From Symbiodinium natans (taxonomy: Eukaryota > Sar > Dinophyceae > Suessiales > Symbiodiniaceae): DNA of 27,500 bases. The notes beneath the pieces are model-generated. The model ran no database searches, was not told the origin of the DNA, and saw only the letters and a list, made by a program, of their open reading frames with translations. Positions 8,601 through 14,897 of the stretch are shown piece by piece. Every line of letters starts with the position of its first letter. Position 1 is the first letter of the stretch. The position numbers and the translations under genes are program-made. Location: positions 172,501-200,000 of the forward strand of contig CAJNDS010001913.1 in NCBI GenBank assembly GCA_905221605.1, given 5' to 3'.

Positions 8601-8719
8601 AACAGGAGCCTTCTCCTCCAGCGCATCGTCTCAAGGGGAAAAAACCGGCGCTTCCGTTCGCTGATGAGGATTTCCTCCTTTACCTCCGCCTCGCGATCCT
8701 CCAGTTCGTCATCGGTTAA
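5489..8719 (+). CDS. pol: Pol part 1 of element 1: two proteases, methyltransferase-like domain, integrase
   Basis: Frame open from 5417, -1 relative to gag and overlapping it. Residues below count from ATG 5489. First protease motif LVDTAATH (D18), second and more canonical LDSGASH (D179). A C5-cytosine-methyltransferase-like region follows: VVVHLFAG (375-382, motif I), an acidic LELD, GGPPC with Cys433 (motif IV), MESP with Glu509 in the motif VI position, and FDQGALGH near 567. Integrase has an HHCC finger (H673, H678, C685, C688) and catalytic D712, D862, E898, with exactly 35 residues between D862 and E898. An acidic insertion lengthens the D712-D862 interval to 149 residues. The end after about residue 1061 is out of frame; the true continuation is at 8668. 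Confidence 0.85.
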   Translation: MLCGSGLLQQEGRVALVDTAATHLVRTLFPWECLPDTTVMVQSALGGVTMRITEKGTLIREDNGPLIIPLWLILEFGANLTVINGMCHVGAKSSLDQLLWFEHGCLVMDYKTAEKMVLHAERQRVSWSHSQWRNGRADCGVGSSDATLLPKQGEGRGVCVLHVARVSDTNECSGMGMLDSGASHPLRSLRPGEQLPQQKVLVSLAVGSREMCITPGGTLVTPEMVDPLVPIGKASALVGLRVQWRGGKCTASHPVLGELRVRDLNGCPCLEKEVALQIIDEMDWCSPKQALKVARMVQGCPNTDNEVAVKTSLQSAARTASANEEEFVQACWRFLRWYYGDIPENMLMELLPRGDIAALPFNRHKRRRLARAKRVVVHLFAGKQKWHFPSRDVEVLELDLTKGGDLHNSSVWKYLLHLAAEGKVVAVVGGPPCRTVSRLRGEDGGPPVLRRRCGPERLGLKSLPWPHQELAQKDGVLLLKMLFLYDVAVHSRCGTAEVINGSSVFFGMESPGDPELIGKDFSQNGKTVLSAEDLVDGSQEGLSSPTFWSWPEVKNFCERYGMYAAHFDQGALGHALVKPTTFLVSDMELWESLEQVRVVVPWSATFASTLEERIGQSSIWARWAFGLVKRIRHRLAQWLHESDAEREAMVLKKEEREGTLRRLTTEERAFRDHCLRGHIPFRRDCQICVSAAGKERRHLRRKHGDAYTLSLDLAGPYKCSKDAHQQKPRHAVIGVYQFPMLDPNVGRPPEKEEDADEVEDQVADDGAGVGKWLGDAVANFEEEDSAPVEPAPVLEAEVLKIQASEKSWKELKDHLTQPVRMINFVMVEPIVDKQQTTVLSAVQRMMVRLQRHGYPVLRIHSDRAGEFVNARFRSFCETRLIYRTTGDPGVPQTNGRAEACVGLFKRGVRSLLKEARLGPAYWALAARHWSMLRWQKAERELGLNPKALLPFGAQIQVKRRPWELLGPDGTKKGRQWVDRTQPALLLGPCDDLPGGYWVEAQCQGTAKDPDELVLFPCATIFSNIKEPPELELEGVVEEQEPSPPAHRLKGKKPALPFADEDFLLYLRLAILQFVIG

Positions 8720-11688
8720 ATGAAAAAAGCCCGGCCTCTTCACTGCGTGGTCATGTGGGCTCCTTGCGCTTGCTTCGCAAGCGGGGGGAGAGTCCGCCCT
8801 TAGAAATTCTCGAGGATGACATGCAGGGTCTGGGGGAGCTGGAAGAAAATGCAGATGTTGAGGACAATGTTCCTGGTGATGAGTATTGGCCGACTTGCTG
8901 TTCTCCTCATGAGAATGCTTATTTGGTCTGCAAAAATGTTGAGGACAATGTTCCTGGTGATGAGTATTGGCCGACTTGCTGTTCTCCTCATGAGAATGCT
9001 TATTTGGTCTGCAAAAGTGAGACTGCTGAGGATGGGACACAGTTGGAAAAAGAAGAGCAAAAAGCCAAGTCAATGTATGAAAGGTCTATGTATGATTACG
9101 TGGACTGTGAGGAGCTTTTGGAAGGGATTGTATACCCAAAGAGGGTGAATCGAAGAGGTGGTATCAACAATTGGTGTACAAGTATGCGAGCTCTGGTGTT
9201 GGGCCACTATACTCATGGCGGAGTGTGTGGTATTACAAAAGAGACTCATCGAAGGCCATGGCTATGTCGTTATTTGGCATCATTCGTGAGGCACCACAAT
9301 CCTGAAGCCAAATTTTCTGCTCTTCAGATCTCGTGCAATGCTCCGGTGTCATTGCATAGGGATAGTCACAATGAAAAGCATTGCTGCAATTATGTGTGTG
9401 GCTTTGGTGACTATAAAGATGGTCAGCTGTGGGTTGAGGATGAAAAGGTTTTAGAGGAAGGAGCTGAAGTGGTGGAGCAATCCTATGGGAAGAAAGTCTT
9501 ACCTGGAAAATTGGTGGATATCCACTGGAACTTCATGTCGTTCTTTCCGAGAAAACTGCATGGTCCTATGCCTTGGAAAGGGAACAGGGTATCCTTGACA
9601 GGGTACACACCTGTTTTTATGGAGCGTTTGAGCTACAAGGATAGGTGCTATCTTCTCCAATGCAAGTTTCCTCTTCCGGAACCACAAGCTGAAGAAGGTG
9701 AAAAAAGGAAGTGGTTAAAAATGACGTTGAAAGAGACCTCGCTGGACGACCTTGCAGAGGAAGTCGACTACGCTGTGTTCGAAGCGCATCAATGGGCTCT
9801 AGAGGAGCATTTGAGTATTCGACGCCTAATTGCTGAACAGGAATGTTGCATTTTGGACGAGTTCCATGGATCGGCCAATGAGTCGAATGAGGAAAAAGGA
9901 TCAGAGACTAGAGAATGGCTGGTTAAAGCGAAAAGGGCTGAGGAACAGCTCTCGAAGTTTTTGGTCAAAGCAGCTCAAGTTCAGCAAATGGTACAAGAAA
10001 ATACCGCGCTTGAGGCAGCAGAGGAGGTTGAGTTCCTGCAAACAAAAACAATCCCTACACAAGAAGCCATGCAAGAGCTGGAAAAGTGGAGGGAATCATT
10101 GTCGGACGAGGTGACGTCTTTGGTGAAAGAGTTGGAGGTGGTGGAACCAACAACTCAAGAAAAGCTGGACAAATTGGCGGAAGAGCCTAATGCACCGGTG
10201 ATTGAGTACGTTCCCAGTCTGGTGGTGTTTACCCGGAAGCAAGGGACAGGGAGGCGACGTGCCCGTATCTGTGCATGTGGAAACTTCATTTCGTCAACGG
10301 CAGCTACAGAATATGAAGGGCCGAGGTCCCTCAGTCGTCACTCGCTGTACGCTCCAGGTTTAGATTCAACTACATTCAGGTGTCAAGTGAGGCACGCAGC
10401 ATATATGGTGTGGATCATCGCTGGCTTAGACATTTCCAAAGCTTTTCTGACGGCGCCGATGAATAGGGCGCAAAGAGAAGGGCGTTTGGTGGTGGTGCAG
10501 CCCCCAAGGGCGGCGGTGAAATTGGGTCTTTGCACAAAGGAGGAGCGGTGGATTGTGAGAAAGGCCTTGTACGGTTTGGCCGAAAGTCCTGCAGCATGGG
10601 TGGAGTGGCGAGACCAACGTCTTCAAGGTATGTCTTGGGTGTCAAAGGATGGACAAGCAATGAGCTTTCAGAGGTCCAATGCAGACCCAAGTCTGTTCCT
10701 TATTATGGCACAAGAAAAGCCGGAAGGTGCAAGCAAGTTGGTAGGGACAATGGGTCTTTACGTGGATGATTTTTTGATGGCTGGGACTATGACAGTGCTC
10801 CGGGAAGCCTTGGAACAGATTAGGAAGGAGTGGAAAACTTCTGAACCCGAGTTCTGTGGTCCAGGCTGTGGTGATGGATTCCTGAAGTTTTTGGGTGTCC
10901 AAATCTGGTATCGAAATGGCAGCTTCTTTCTCAGCCAGGAGGACTTCGTGAGAGATTTGCTGAACCGACGAGGGTATCAGATCGATGAAACTGGAAAAGG
11001 GAGTAACCTGCCAATGGTGAAAGAAACTCCAGGTGAAGAAGAGGAGGTGGATATTCCTTCCTTGCGAGCGGCTCAAGGTGCCGTAGGGGAGTTCCTCTGG
11101 GTGGCAATCAAAACTCGACCTGATTTGGCGTTCTGCACGAGCCAGTTGTCTTTGTGGACATCCCGAAGGCCGCGATTTGTGGTTAAAAAGGCTGAGGAGG
11201 TTTTCCGATACCTTGCTGCAACTCCAACGTTAGGCTTGACGTTCGGAGCAATCGCAACATGCGAAAAAGAAAGGAATGAGGTGTTGCGTTATGGACGAGG
11301 TGTTAAGGTGGTGGAGTCCTACGCGGATGCCAGCTTTGCAGCAGGTGAAAATGAAAAGAGCCACTCAGGAGCGGTGGTGGTGTGGGGTGACTGTCCAGTG
11401 ATGTGGGCAACGCAAAGACAATCAACGGTGGCTTTAAGTACAGCTGAAGCTGAATTACATGCGTCCATAGAGGGAGCAACGATGATTCAGTCGTGCACCC
11501 CTATAATTGCCGCTTTGGTTGGAACAGGTGAAGAATCGCTGCAAAAAGTGCTGTATACAGATTCGGTTTCAACGTGCTCGATCATTCAATATCCTGCTGG
11601 AAGCTGGAGAACAAGACACCTGAGAATTCGGGCAGCCGGTGTCAGGTCTCTGGTGGACCGTGGTTATATGGTGATAGCGCACCTTTGA
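8668..11688 (+). CDS. pol: Pol part 2 of element 1: oxygenase-like domain, RT, RNase H
   Basis: Open from 8668 without a required ATG, in -1 frame relative to part 1, reading FPPLPPPRDPP at its start as expected for a linker. Residues counted from 8755. After an 81-bp tandem duplication (8855-9016) comes a 2OG/Fe(II)-oxygenase-like domain: LHRDSHN (H201, D203), GQLWVED, then LHGPMPWKGNR with H269 and R278. A Glu/Lys-rich coiled coil follows. RT has LDISKAFL (D559), KALYGL, and YVDD (D671, D672). RNase H shows YADASF (D858), AEAEL and YTDS. The frame stops at 11686 just before the conserved ADLLTK, which lies in the next frame. RT copies element RNA to DNA in the particle; the oxygenase-like part has no known role in copia. 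Confidence 0.85.
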   Translation, partial: GFPPLPPPRDPPVRHRLNEKSPASSLRGHVGSLRLLRKRGESPPLEILEDDMQGLGELEENADVEDNVPGDEYWPTCCSPHENAYLVCKNVEDNVPGDEYWPTCCSPHENAYLVCKSETAEDGTQLEKEEQKAKSMYERSMYDYVDCEELLEGIVYPKRVNRRGGINNWCTSMRALVLGHYTHGGVCGITKETHRRPWLCRYLASFVRHHNPEAKFSALQISCNAPVSLHRDSHNEKHCCNYVCGFGDYKDGQLWVEDEKVLEEGAEVVEQSYGKKVLPGKLVDIHWNFMSFFPRKLHGPMPWKGNRVSLTGYTPVFMERLSYKDRCYLLQCKFPLPEPQAEEGEKRKWLKMTLKETSLDDLAEEVDYAVFEAHQWALEEHLSIRRLIAEQECCILDEFHGSANESNEEKGSETREWLVKAKRAEEQLSKFLVKAAQVQQMVQENTALEAAEEVEFLQTKTIPTQEAMQELEKWRESLSDEVTSLVKELEVVEPTTQEKLDKLAEEPNAPVIEYVPSLVVFTRKQGTGRRRARICACGNFISSTAATEYEGPRSLSRHSLYAPGLDSTTFRCQVRHAAYMVWIIAGLDISKAFLTAPMNRAQREGRLVVVQPPRAAVKLGLCTKEERWIVRKALYGLAESPAAWVEWRDQRLQGMSWVSKDGQAMSFQRSNADPSLFLIMAQEKPEGASKLVGTMGLYVDDFLMAGTMTVLREALEQIRKEWKTSEPEFCGPGCGDGFLKFLGVQIWYRNGSFFLSQEDFVRDLLNRRGYQIDETGKGSNLPMVKETPGEEEEVDIPSLRAAQGAVGEFLWVAIKTRPDLAFCTSQLSLWTSRRPRFVVKKAEEVFRYLAATPTLGLTFGAIATCEKERNEVLRYGRGVKVVESYADASFAAGENEKSHSGAVVVWGDCPVMWATQRQSTVALSTAEAELHASIEGATMIQSCTPIIAALVGTGEESLQKVLYTDSVSTCSIIQYPAGSWRTRHLRIRAAGVRSLVDRGYMVIAHL
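8855..9016 (+). repeat. 81-bp perfect tandem duplication in pol
   Basis: 8855-8935 is repeated exactly at 8936-9016. It adds 27 residues (EDNVPGDEYWPTCC...) in frame between integrase and the oxygenase-like domain. No substitutions separate the copies, so it is very recent. Confidence 0.95.
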
Positions 11689-12248
11689 TCGCTGACCTGT
11701 TGACTAAGTTGATGAGTGGACAGGTGTACGCAAAGCAAAAGGCACTTTGGGGTCTCAGACTGTTGGTTCAAGGAACTGACTTGAAAAAAGCCTCGCTTGC
11801 AATGGCGGTCATGATGGTGGCTGCATCTCTGCAAGGGATGGCAACTGGTGGCGAAGAAGTGTCAACGGCTGGATTCTTTTGCTCAGAAGAAGGGGTGTGC
11901 AAGGTCGCCAACACGTCCACGGTGATGGTTCTGGCTCAAGGTATTGAAATGGTTGTCAACAATTCAGACCTTGTTGCGTATTTGGTGGTAGCGATTATAC
12001 TCTGGGAATTGGCATGGTGCCTCTTTCGACGGCTGTATAAATGGCTGTGGATCAAGAAAGCGGAGGTTATTCCTGCGAGTGCCACTTTGTATACAACAGT
12101 GGGTGGGAACTGTATGCACGCAAGCAGTGACTGTGATGTTCTGCGATATTCACAGCCCAGGGCTAAGACGCTTTGTAAGCATTGCCTCAAGGATGGCTGG
12201 GTGGTGAATGCTGAGTTCCTTGGTGAGGAACGGACCGCTGGAACGTGA
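11682..12248 (+). CDS. RNase H tail and C-terminal membrane/zinc module of element 1
   Basis: Starts in -1 frame with PLIADLLTKLM, the conserved end of copia RNase H, so it should be read as the continuation of pol. After it come a hydrophobic stretch (LAMAVMMVAASLQG), a stronger membrane segment (LVAYLVVAIILWELAWCLF, about 11970-12027) with a basic flank, then H-x4-C and CKHC (about 12114-12190), a possible zinc site. The same order follows RNase H in element 2. The role is unknown; an env-like or membrane-anchoring module is one idea. Confidence 0.7.
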   Translation, partial: PLIADLLTKLMSGQVYAKQKALWGLRLLVQGTDLKKASLAMAVMMVAASLQGMATGGEEVSTAGFFCSEEGVCKVANTSTVMVLAQGIEMVVNNSDLVAYLVVAIILWELAWCLFRRLYKWLWIKKAEVIPASATLYTTVGGNCMHASSDCDVLRYSQPRAKTLCKHCLKDGWVVNAEFLGEERTAGT

Positions 12249-12420
12249 ACTTTTCAAGTGCGAGGTGAAGAAATCCTCAATGGTAAAGGATTCAGCCAAT
12301 GAGCTGAAGGTTCGTCCTGGATGACGTTAAACCATAATGTGCATTTCAAGCAGCTGGCTGCTGCCTAAATGGCAGTTTTTGGCCAAAGAATTGCATCTCC
12401 AATGTGTCCTAGGAAATCCT
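12249..12420 (+). other. 3' untranslated region of element 1
   Basis: Between the stop of the last frame and the polypurine tract. No open frame of note; no repeat. It contains the near-palindrome TCCTAGGAAATCCTAGGA just before the polypurine tract. Confidence 0.6.
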
Positions 12421-12433
12421 AGGACAGGGGGAG
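12421..12433 (+). other. Polypurine tract of element 1
   Basis: AGGACAGGGGGAG (purines except one C) directly before the 3' LTR, the usual plus-strand primer site. Confidence 0.8.
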
Positions 12434-12649
12434 TGCGGAGCTGCAACTGGTATTGTAGAAAAGAGTTGGTGATGGGAGTTGAAGGGGTCAATGAACCCGG
12501 AAATTTTTGGCTCAAGATGACAGTGCACTTAGTGAGAAAAGGGTGCTTGGTCTTTTGGGTTTGGTTTGGTGTTGGTTGGTCCAGGGGATCAAGTGCTTCT
12601 GTTGGGGTTGACTGTTTTGTTCCCTGTCCTCCTTCGGTTGCCCCCCGTA
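12434..12649 (+). repeat. 3' LTR of element 1
   Basis: 216 bp, 215 identical to the 5' LTR (T at 12594 versus G at 2837). Followed by CCCTA, the target duplication. The open frame through it is not a gene. Confidence 0.95.
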
Positions 12650-12697
12650 CCCTAAACCCTATTTATAAAGCCCTAAACCCTATACGCCCTAAACCCT
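12650..12697 (-). repeat. 48-bp CCCTAAA-type spacer between the two elements
   Basis: CCCTAAACCCTA and related units with two small interruptions. Its first five bases are the target duplication of element 1 and its last five (ACCCT) that of element 2. Both elements therefore entered the same telomere-like tract. Confidence 0.9.
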
Positions 12698-12949
12698 TGC
12701 AGGAGTTGCCATCGCCACCGAAGCGGAGCTTTGGGTCAAACAGGTGGCATGTATGTCATGAAGGCCATGAAGGCGGAAAGCCATGAAGGCCATGAAGACA
12801 TGAAGGCCATGAAGGCAATGAAGGCATGAAGGCCAAAACGGTTTTCAGATAGAGCATACAGGTTGCATCTTTGCTGTTCGTGGAAAAATCAATTCGAATC
12901 CGTCCGTGCCCCATGGCATTCTGGTGCTTGCAGCTCTGAGCCATCATCA
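12698..12949 (+). repeat. 5' LTR of element 2
   Basis: 252 bp, TGCAGGAG...CATCATCA, identical to 20216-20467. It contains an ATGAAGGCC-type nonamer repeat at 12757-12834. Confidence 0.96.
12757..12834 (+). repeat. (GCCATGAAG)n nonamer repeat inside the LTR
   Basis: Imperfect copies of CATGAAGGC/GCCATGAAG, repeated identically at 20275-20352 in the 3' LTR. It reads Met-Lys-Ala repeats in one frame, which is not a real protein. Its presence in both LTRs shows it predates this insertion. Confidence 0.85.
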
Positions 12950-12959
12950 GGTTATGAGC
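12950..12959 (+). other. Primer binding site of element 2, overlapping the gag ATG
   Basis: GGTTATGAGC directly after the LTR, complementary to the anticodon loop of initiator tRNA-Met, as in element 1. The CAT anticodon complement ATG at 12954 is also in frame with gag. Confidence 0.75.
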
Positions 12960-14897
12960 GTCCAAGTGGGCGCACCTGCGTATGGAAACTCTGCTGCGAA
13001 CATTTTGGATGGTGAAACTGTGGGACCTGCCTATGGAACTATGCTGCCAGGAGCACATGGTGCTCAGGGTGTTGATGATCGCCCTCGTGCTGCGACACAA
13101 GGTTTGGACCTTGGTGGAGGAGCTGGAGTGGCTGGCATGGTGGACGGCAGGGAAGCAGTAACCGGAACTGGCGCGCGTGGTCGCGACGAGCAGGCTGGAG
13201 TTGCAAATGCGATAACCGGACTTGAAGCCAATGGGCAACAGCCTGGAACAGCGATTTGTGGACGGAATGGTGATGGAATGGCTGGTGCAATGGGTACTGG
13301 TCGTTTTCAGCCAGATGATGGTTTGGAAGGAGATCTGCGAAGGTCACAGATCTTGAATTTCTCCCCGCCGGAGGAACTTAGTGGAAGAAGCAACCTTGGT
13401 GGTTCGGTTTCGCCCACGGCAACTGCGACGGTGAGAGAGACGGTGTGGTTGACTCGGCTTGGCGAGTTCTTGCACCGAAGGGTCTCTCAGGCCTCAGCGA
13501 TTATGTCCCCGATGCTGGACACTTCGAGGCACCAATTGGAGGCACCAAGGGTGCCATCTTCATGGGTGGATGGTGGAGGCCAGCAGCCAACCCCTCTGTT
13601 TGGAAGGGAACAAGTGCAGGCAATGAGCCAGTGGCCGGAGCAAGCTCCTCTTCTTCATCCAAGACCCGGCGGTGGCTTCGCAGGTCACTCTTCGTCGGAC
13701 AGTGGTTCGATATCGCCTGAGGTGATGCAAGCTGAGGTGCAGAGACAAGTTCAGAGAGCAATGGAGAGGAGGGACTTGGAGCTTCAGGAGCTGCGACGTG
13801 AGAACCAGCGCCTGCAAGGGCTGGCACAAAGGGCACTTGAGCAAGGAGTACCCCAAGGACCAGCAGAACCTCCAGGCAATCCTGTCGTTCAACCAGGTCC
13901 CCTTCAAGAACCAAGGCATCTCCCTGTGCAAGAGCAACTACCCGAACCTGGACCTTCCCAGGAACCTTTGCACGCTCAGCTACCTAGACCTTCAGGAGTA
14001 CCTAGGCTTGTTGGAGGGGTATTGGGTGCTCTAGGAGGAAGACCTCGAGACCCAGCAGAAACTCAAGGCAATCCTGTTGTTCAACCAGGTCCCCTTCGTG
14101 ATCCAGCAGGAGATGGGTACCCCAGCCAAGGACCTGCGAATCGACAAGGCGAGCCAACCTCGACTGGAGGGGGGCGACCTGGAGCAAACCCAATGGGTCC
14201 CTCGGCGCAAGCGGCCTCGATGCCTTCGCAAGGTGATCCCTTGTTGGTCTTGGTCCAAGGAATGTCGCAGCTGCAACAGGCAATGGCCATGCAGATCACC
14301 TCGGAGAAGACCAAGCCTGAGACCGTGAAGCCTGGCATTGCAGCATCTGAACTGGCGAAGCTTCCGGAAATGGGAGAAACTGCTGCTTTGGATGTGGGAG
14401 ACTGGCTTCATGCTTTGAGTGGGCCTATGGGAGACCTGAGCGACACCTCGGGAACCTGGTGGCAAGGCATCATGGACGCGCTGGAGCACTACTACGAGGC
14501 TTTCCTGAAGGCCAATGCGGTGCAGAAGGTTGGCTTGAATGTCATGGACTTTGTGAACCCTGAGATTGCCTCCGCCAAATGGGCCCGAGTGGATAAAAGA
14601 GCCAGCGGAATGGTCCTGCAAGCAGTTCCCGAATCGGTGAAACGGGAGGTGATGGCGAATCGTTTGTCATCAACGGCGGAGGTCTTGGCGCGCATCGTGA
14701 CCCTTTACAGGCCTGGATCTTCGGTTGAGAGACAGCAGATTCTGAAGGCGCTGGCAGAGCCAATGGTGGCTAGCAGTCCCTTAGAGGCGGTGGATGGGCT
14801 CCGAAGATGGGCTCGATGGCTGAAAAGCGCTCCTCTGACCTGGGACTACAAACACCGGATCCAAGCCTTCTTCTCCGCGGTCTTGATGGGGCTGTGA
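12954..14897 (+). CDS. gag: Gag of element 2 (first part, frame-broken)
   Basis: ATG at 12954 lies inside the primer site (MSVQVGAPAYG); the frame is also open back into the LTR from GTG 12906, a less likely start. The first half is Gly/Pro/Gln-rich, with a Glu/Arg/Gln-rich helix near 13725-13830 and a diverged internal repeat (13861-13906 versus 14053-14098). The capsid-like core starts near 14385 (ALDVGDWLHALSGPM, then TWWQGIM, VLQAVPESVK), parallel to element 1. At the four A of 14823-14826 the homologous reading passes to the -1 frame; the 25 residues after that point are not native. Since the break is in the middle of the core, it is more likely a lesion or sequence error than a programmed Gag-Pol shift. 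Confidence 0.85.
   Translation: MSVQVGAPAYGNSAANILDGETVGPAYGTMLPGAHGAQGVDDRPRAATQGLDLGGGAGVAGMVDGREAVTGTGARGRDEQAGVANAITGLEANGQQPGTAICGRNGDGMAGAMGTGRFQPDDGLEGDLRRSQILNFSPPEELSGRSNLGGSVSPTATATVRETVWLTRLGEFLHRRVSQASAIMSPMLDTSRHQLEAPRVPSSWVDGGGQQPTPLFGREQVQAMSQWPEQAPLLHPRPGGGFAGHSSSDSGSISPEVMQAEVQRQVQRAMERRDLELQELRRENQRLQGLAQRALEQGVPQGPAEPPGNPVVQPGPLQEPRHLPVQEQLPEPGPSQEPLHAQLPRPSGVPRLVGGVLGALGGRPRDPAETQGNPVVQPGPLRDPAGDGYPSQGPANRQGEPTSTGGGRPGANPMGPSAQAASMPSQGDPLLVLVQGMSQLQQAMAMQITSEKTKPETVKPGIAASELAKLPEMGETAALDVGDWLHALSGPMGDLSDTSGTWWQGIMDALEHYYEAFLKANAVQKVGLNVMDFVNPEIASAKWARVDKRASGMVLQAVPESVKREVMANRLSSTAEVLARIVTLYRPGSSVERQQILKALAEPMVASSPLEAVDGLRRWARWLKSAPLTWDYKHRIQAFFSAVLMGL
13861..14098 (+). repeat. 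Diverged internal duplication in gag of element 2
   Basis: 13861-13906 and 14053-14098 share CAGCAGAA...CAATCCTGT and GTTCAACCAGGTCCCCTTC with few changes, 192 bp apart. Both encode GNPVVQPGPL in the proline-rich region. Confidence 0.8.

Larger units (their letters stand above)
2677..12649 (+). mobile_element. Copia-type LTR retrotransposon, element 1
   Basis: A 9,973-bp element with 216-bp LTRs (TG...TA), CCCTA target duplication, internal initiator-tRNA primer site, polypurine tract and complete copia order: Gag, protease, integrase, RT, RNase H. Integrase before RT places it in Ty1/copia. Unusual extras are a second protease motif, a C5-methyltransferase-like domain before integrase, an oxygenase-like domain before RT and a C-terminal membrane module. 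The coding region is split by three -1 frame changes (between 5417 and about 5530, near 8671, near 11682). LTR identity (215/216) says the insertion is recent. Codon third positions look less GC-rich than in element 2. Confidence 0.93.

Noticed and set aside
12337-12786. 149-codon open frame across the 3' LTR of element 1 and the start of element 2
   Set aside because: It spans LTR, spacer and another LTR; a chance frame over non-coding parts of the elements.
12757-12834. Met-Lys-Ala repeat protein
   Set aside because: Produced by the nonamer repeat in the LTR and present identically in both LTRs; there is no independent evidence of translation.
12906-12953. GTG start of gag inside the LTR of element 2
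   Set aside because: Non-ATG and inside the LTR; ATG at 12954 in the same frame is the simpler start.
14807-14897. Programmed Gag-Pol frameshift in element 2
   Set aside because: The overlap is inside the Gag core, upstream of the zinc fingers; homology to element 1 continues across the shift, so a lesion or sequence error fits better.
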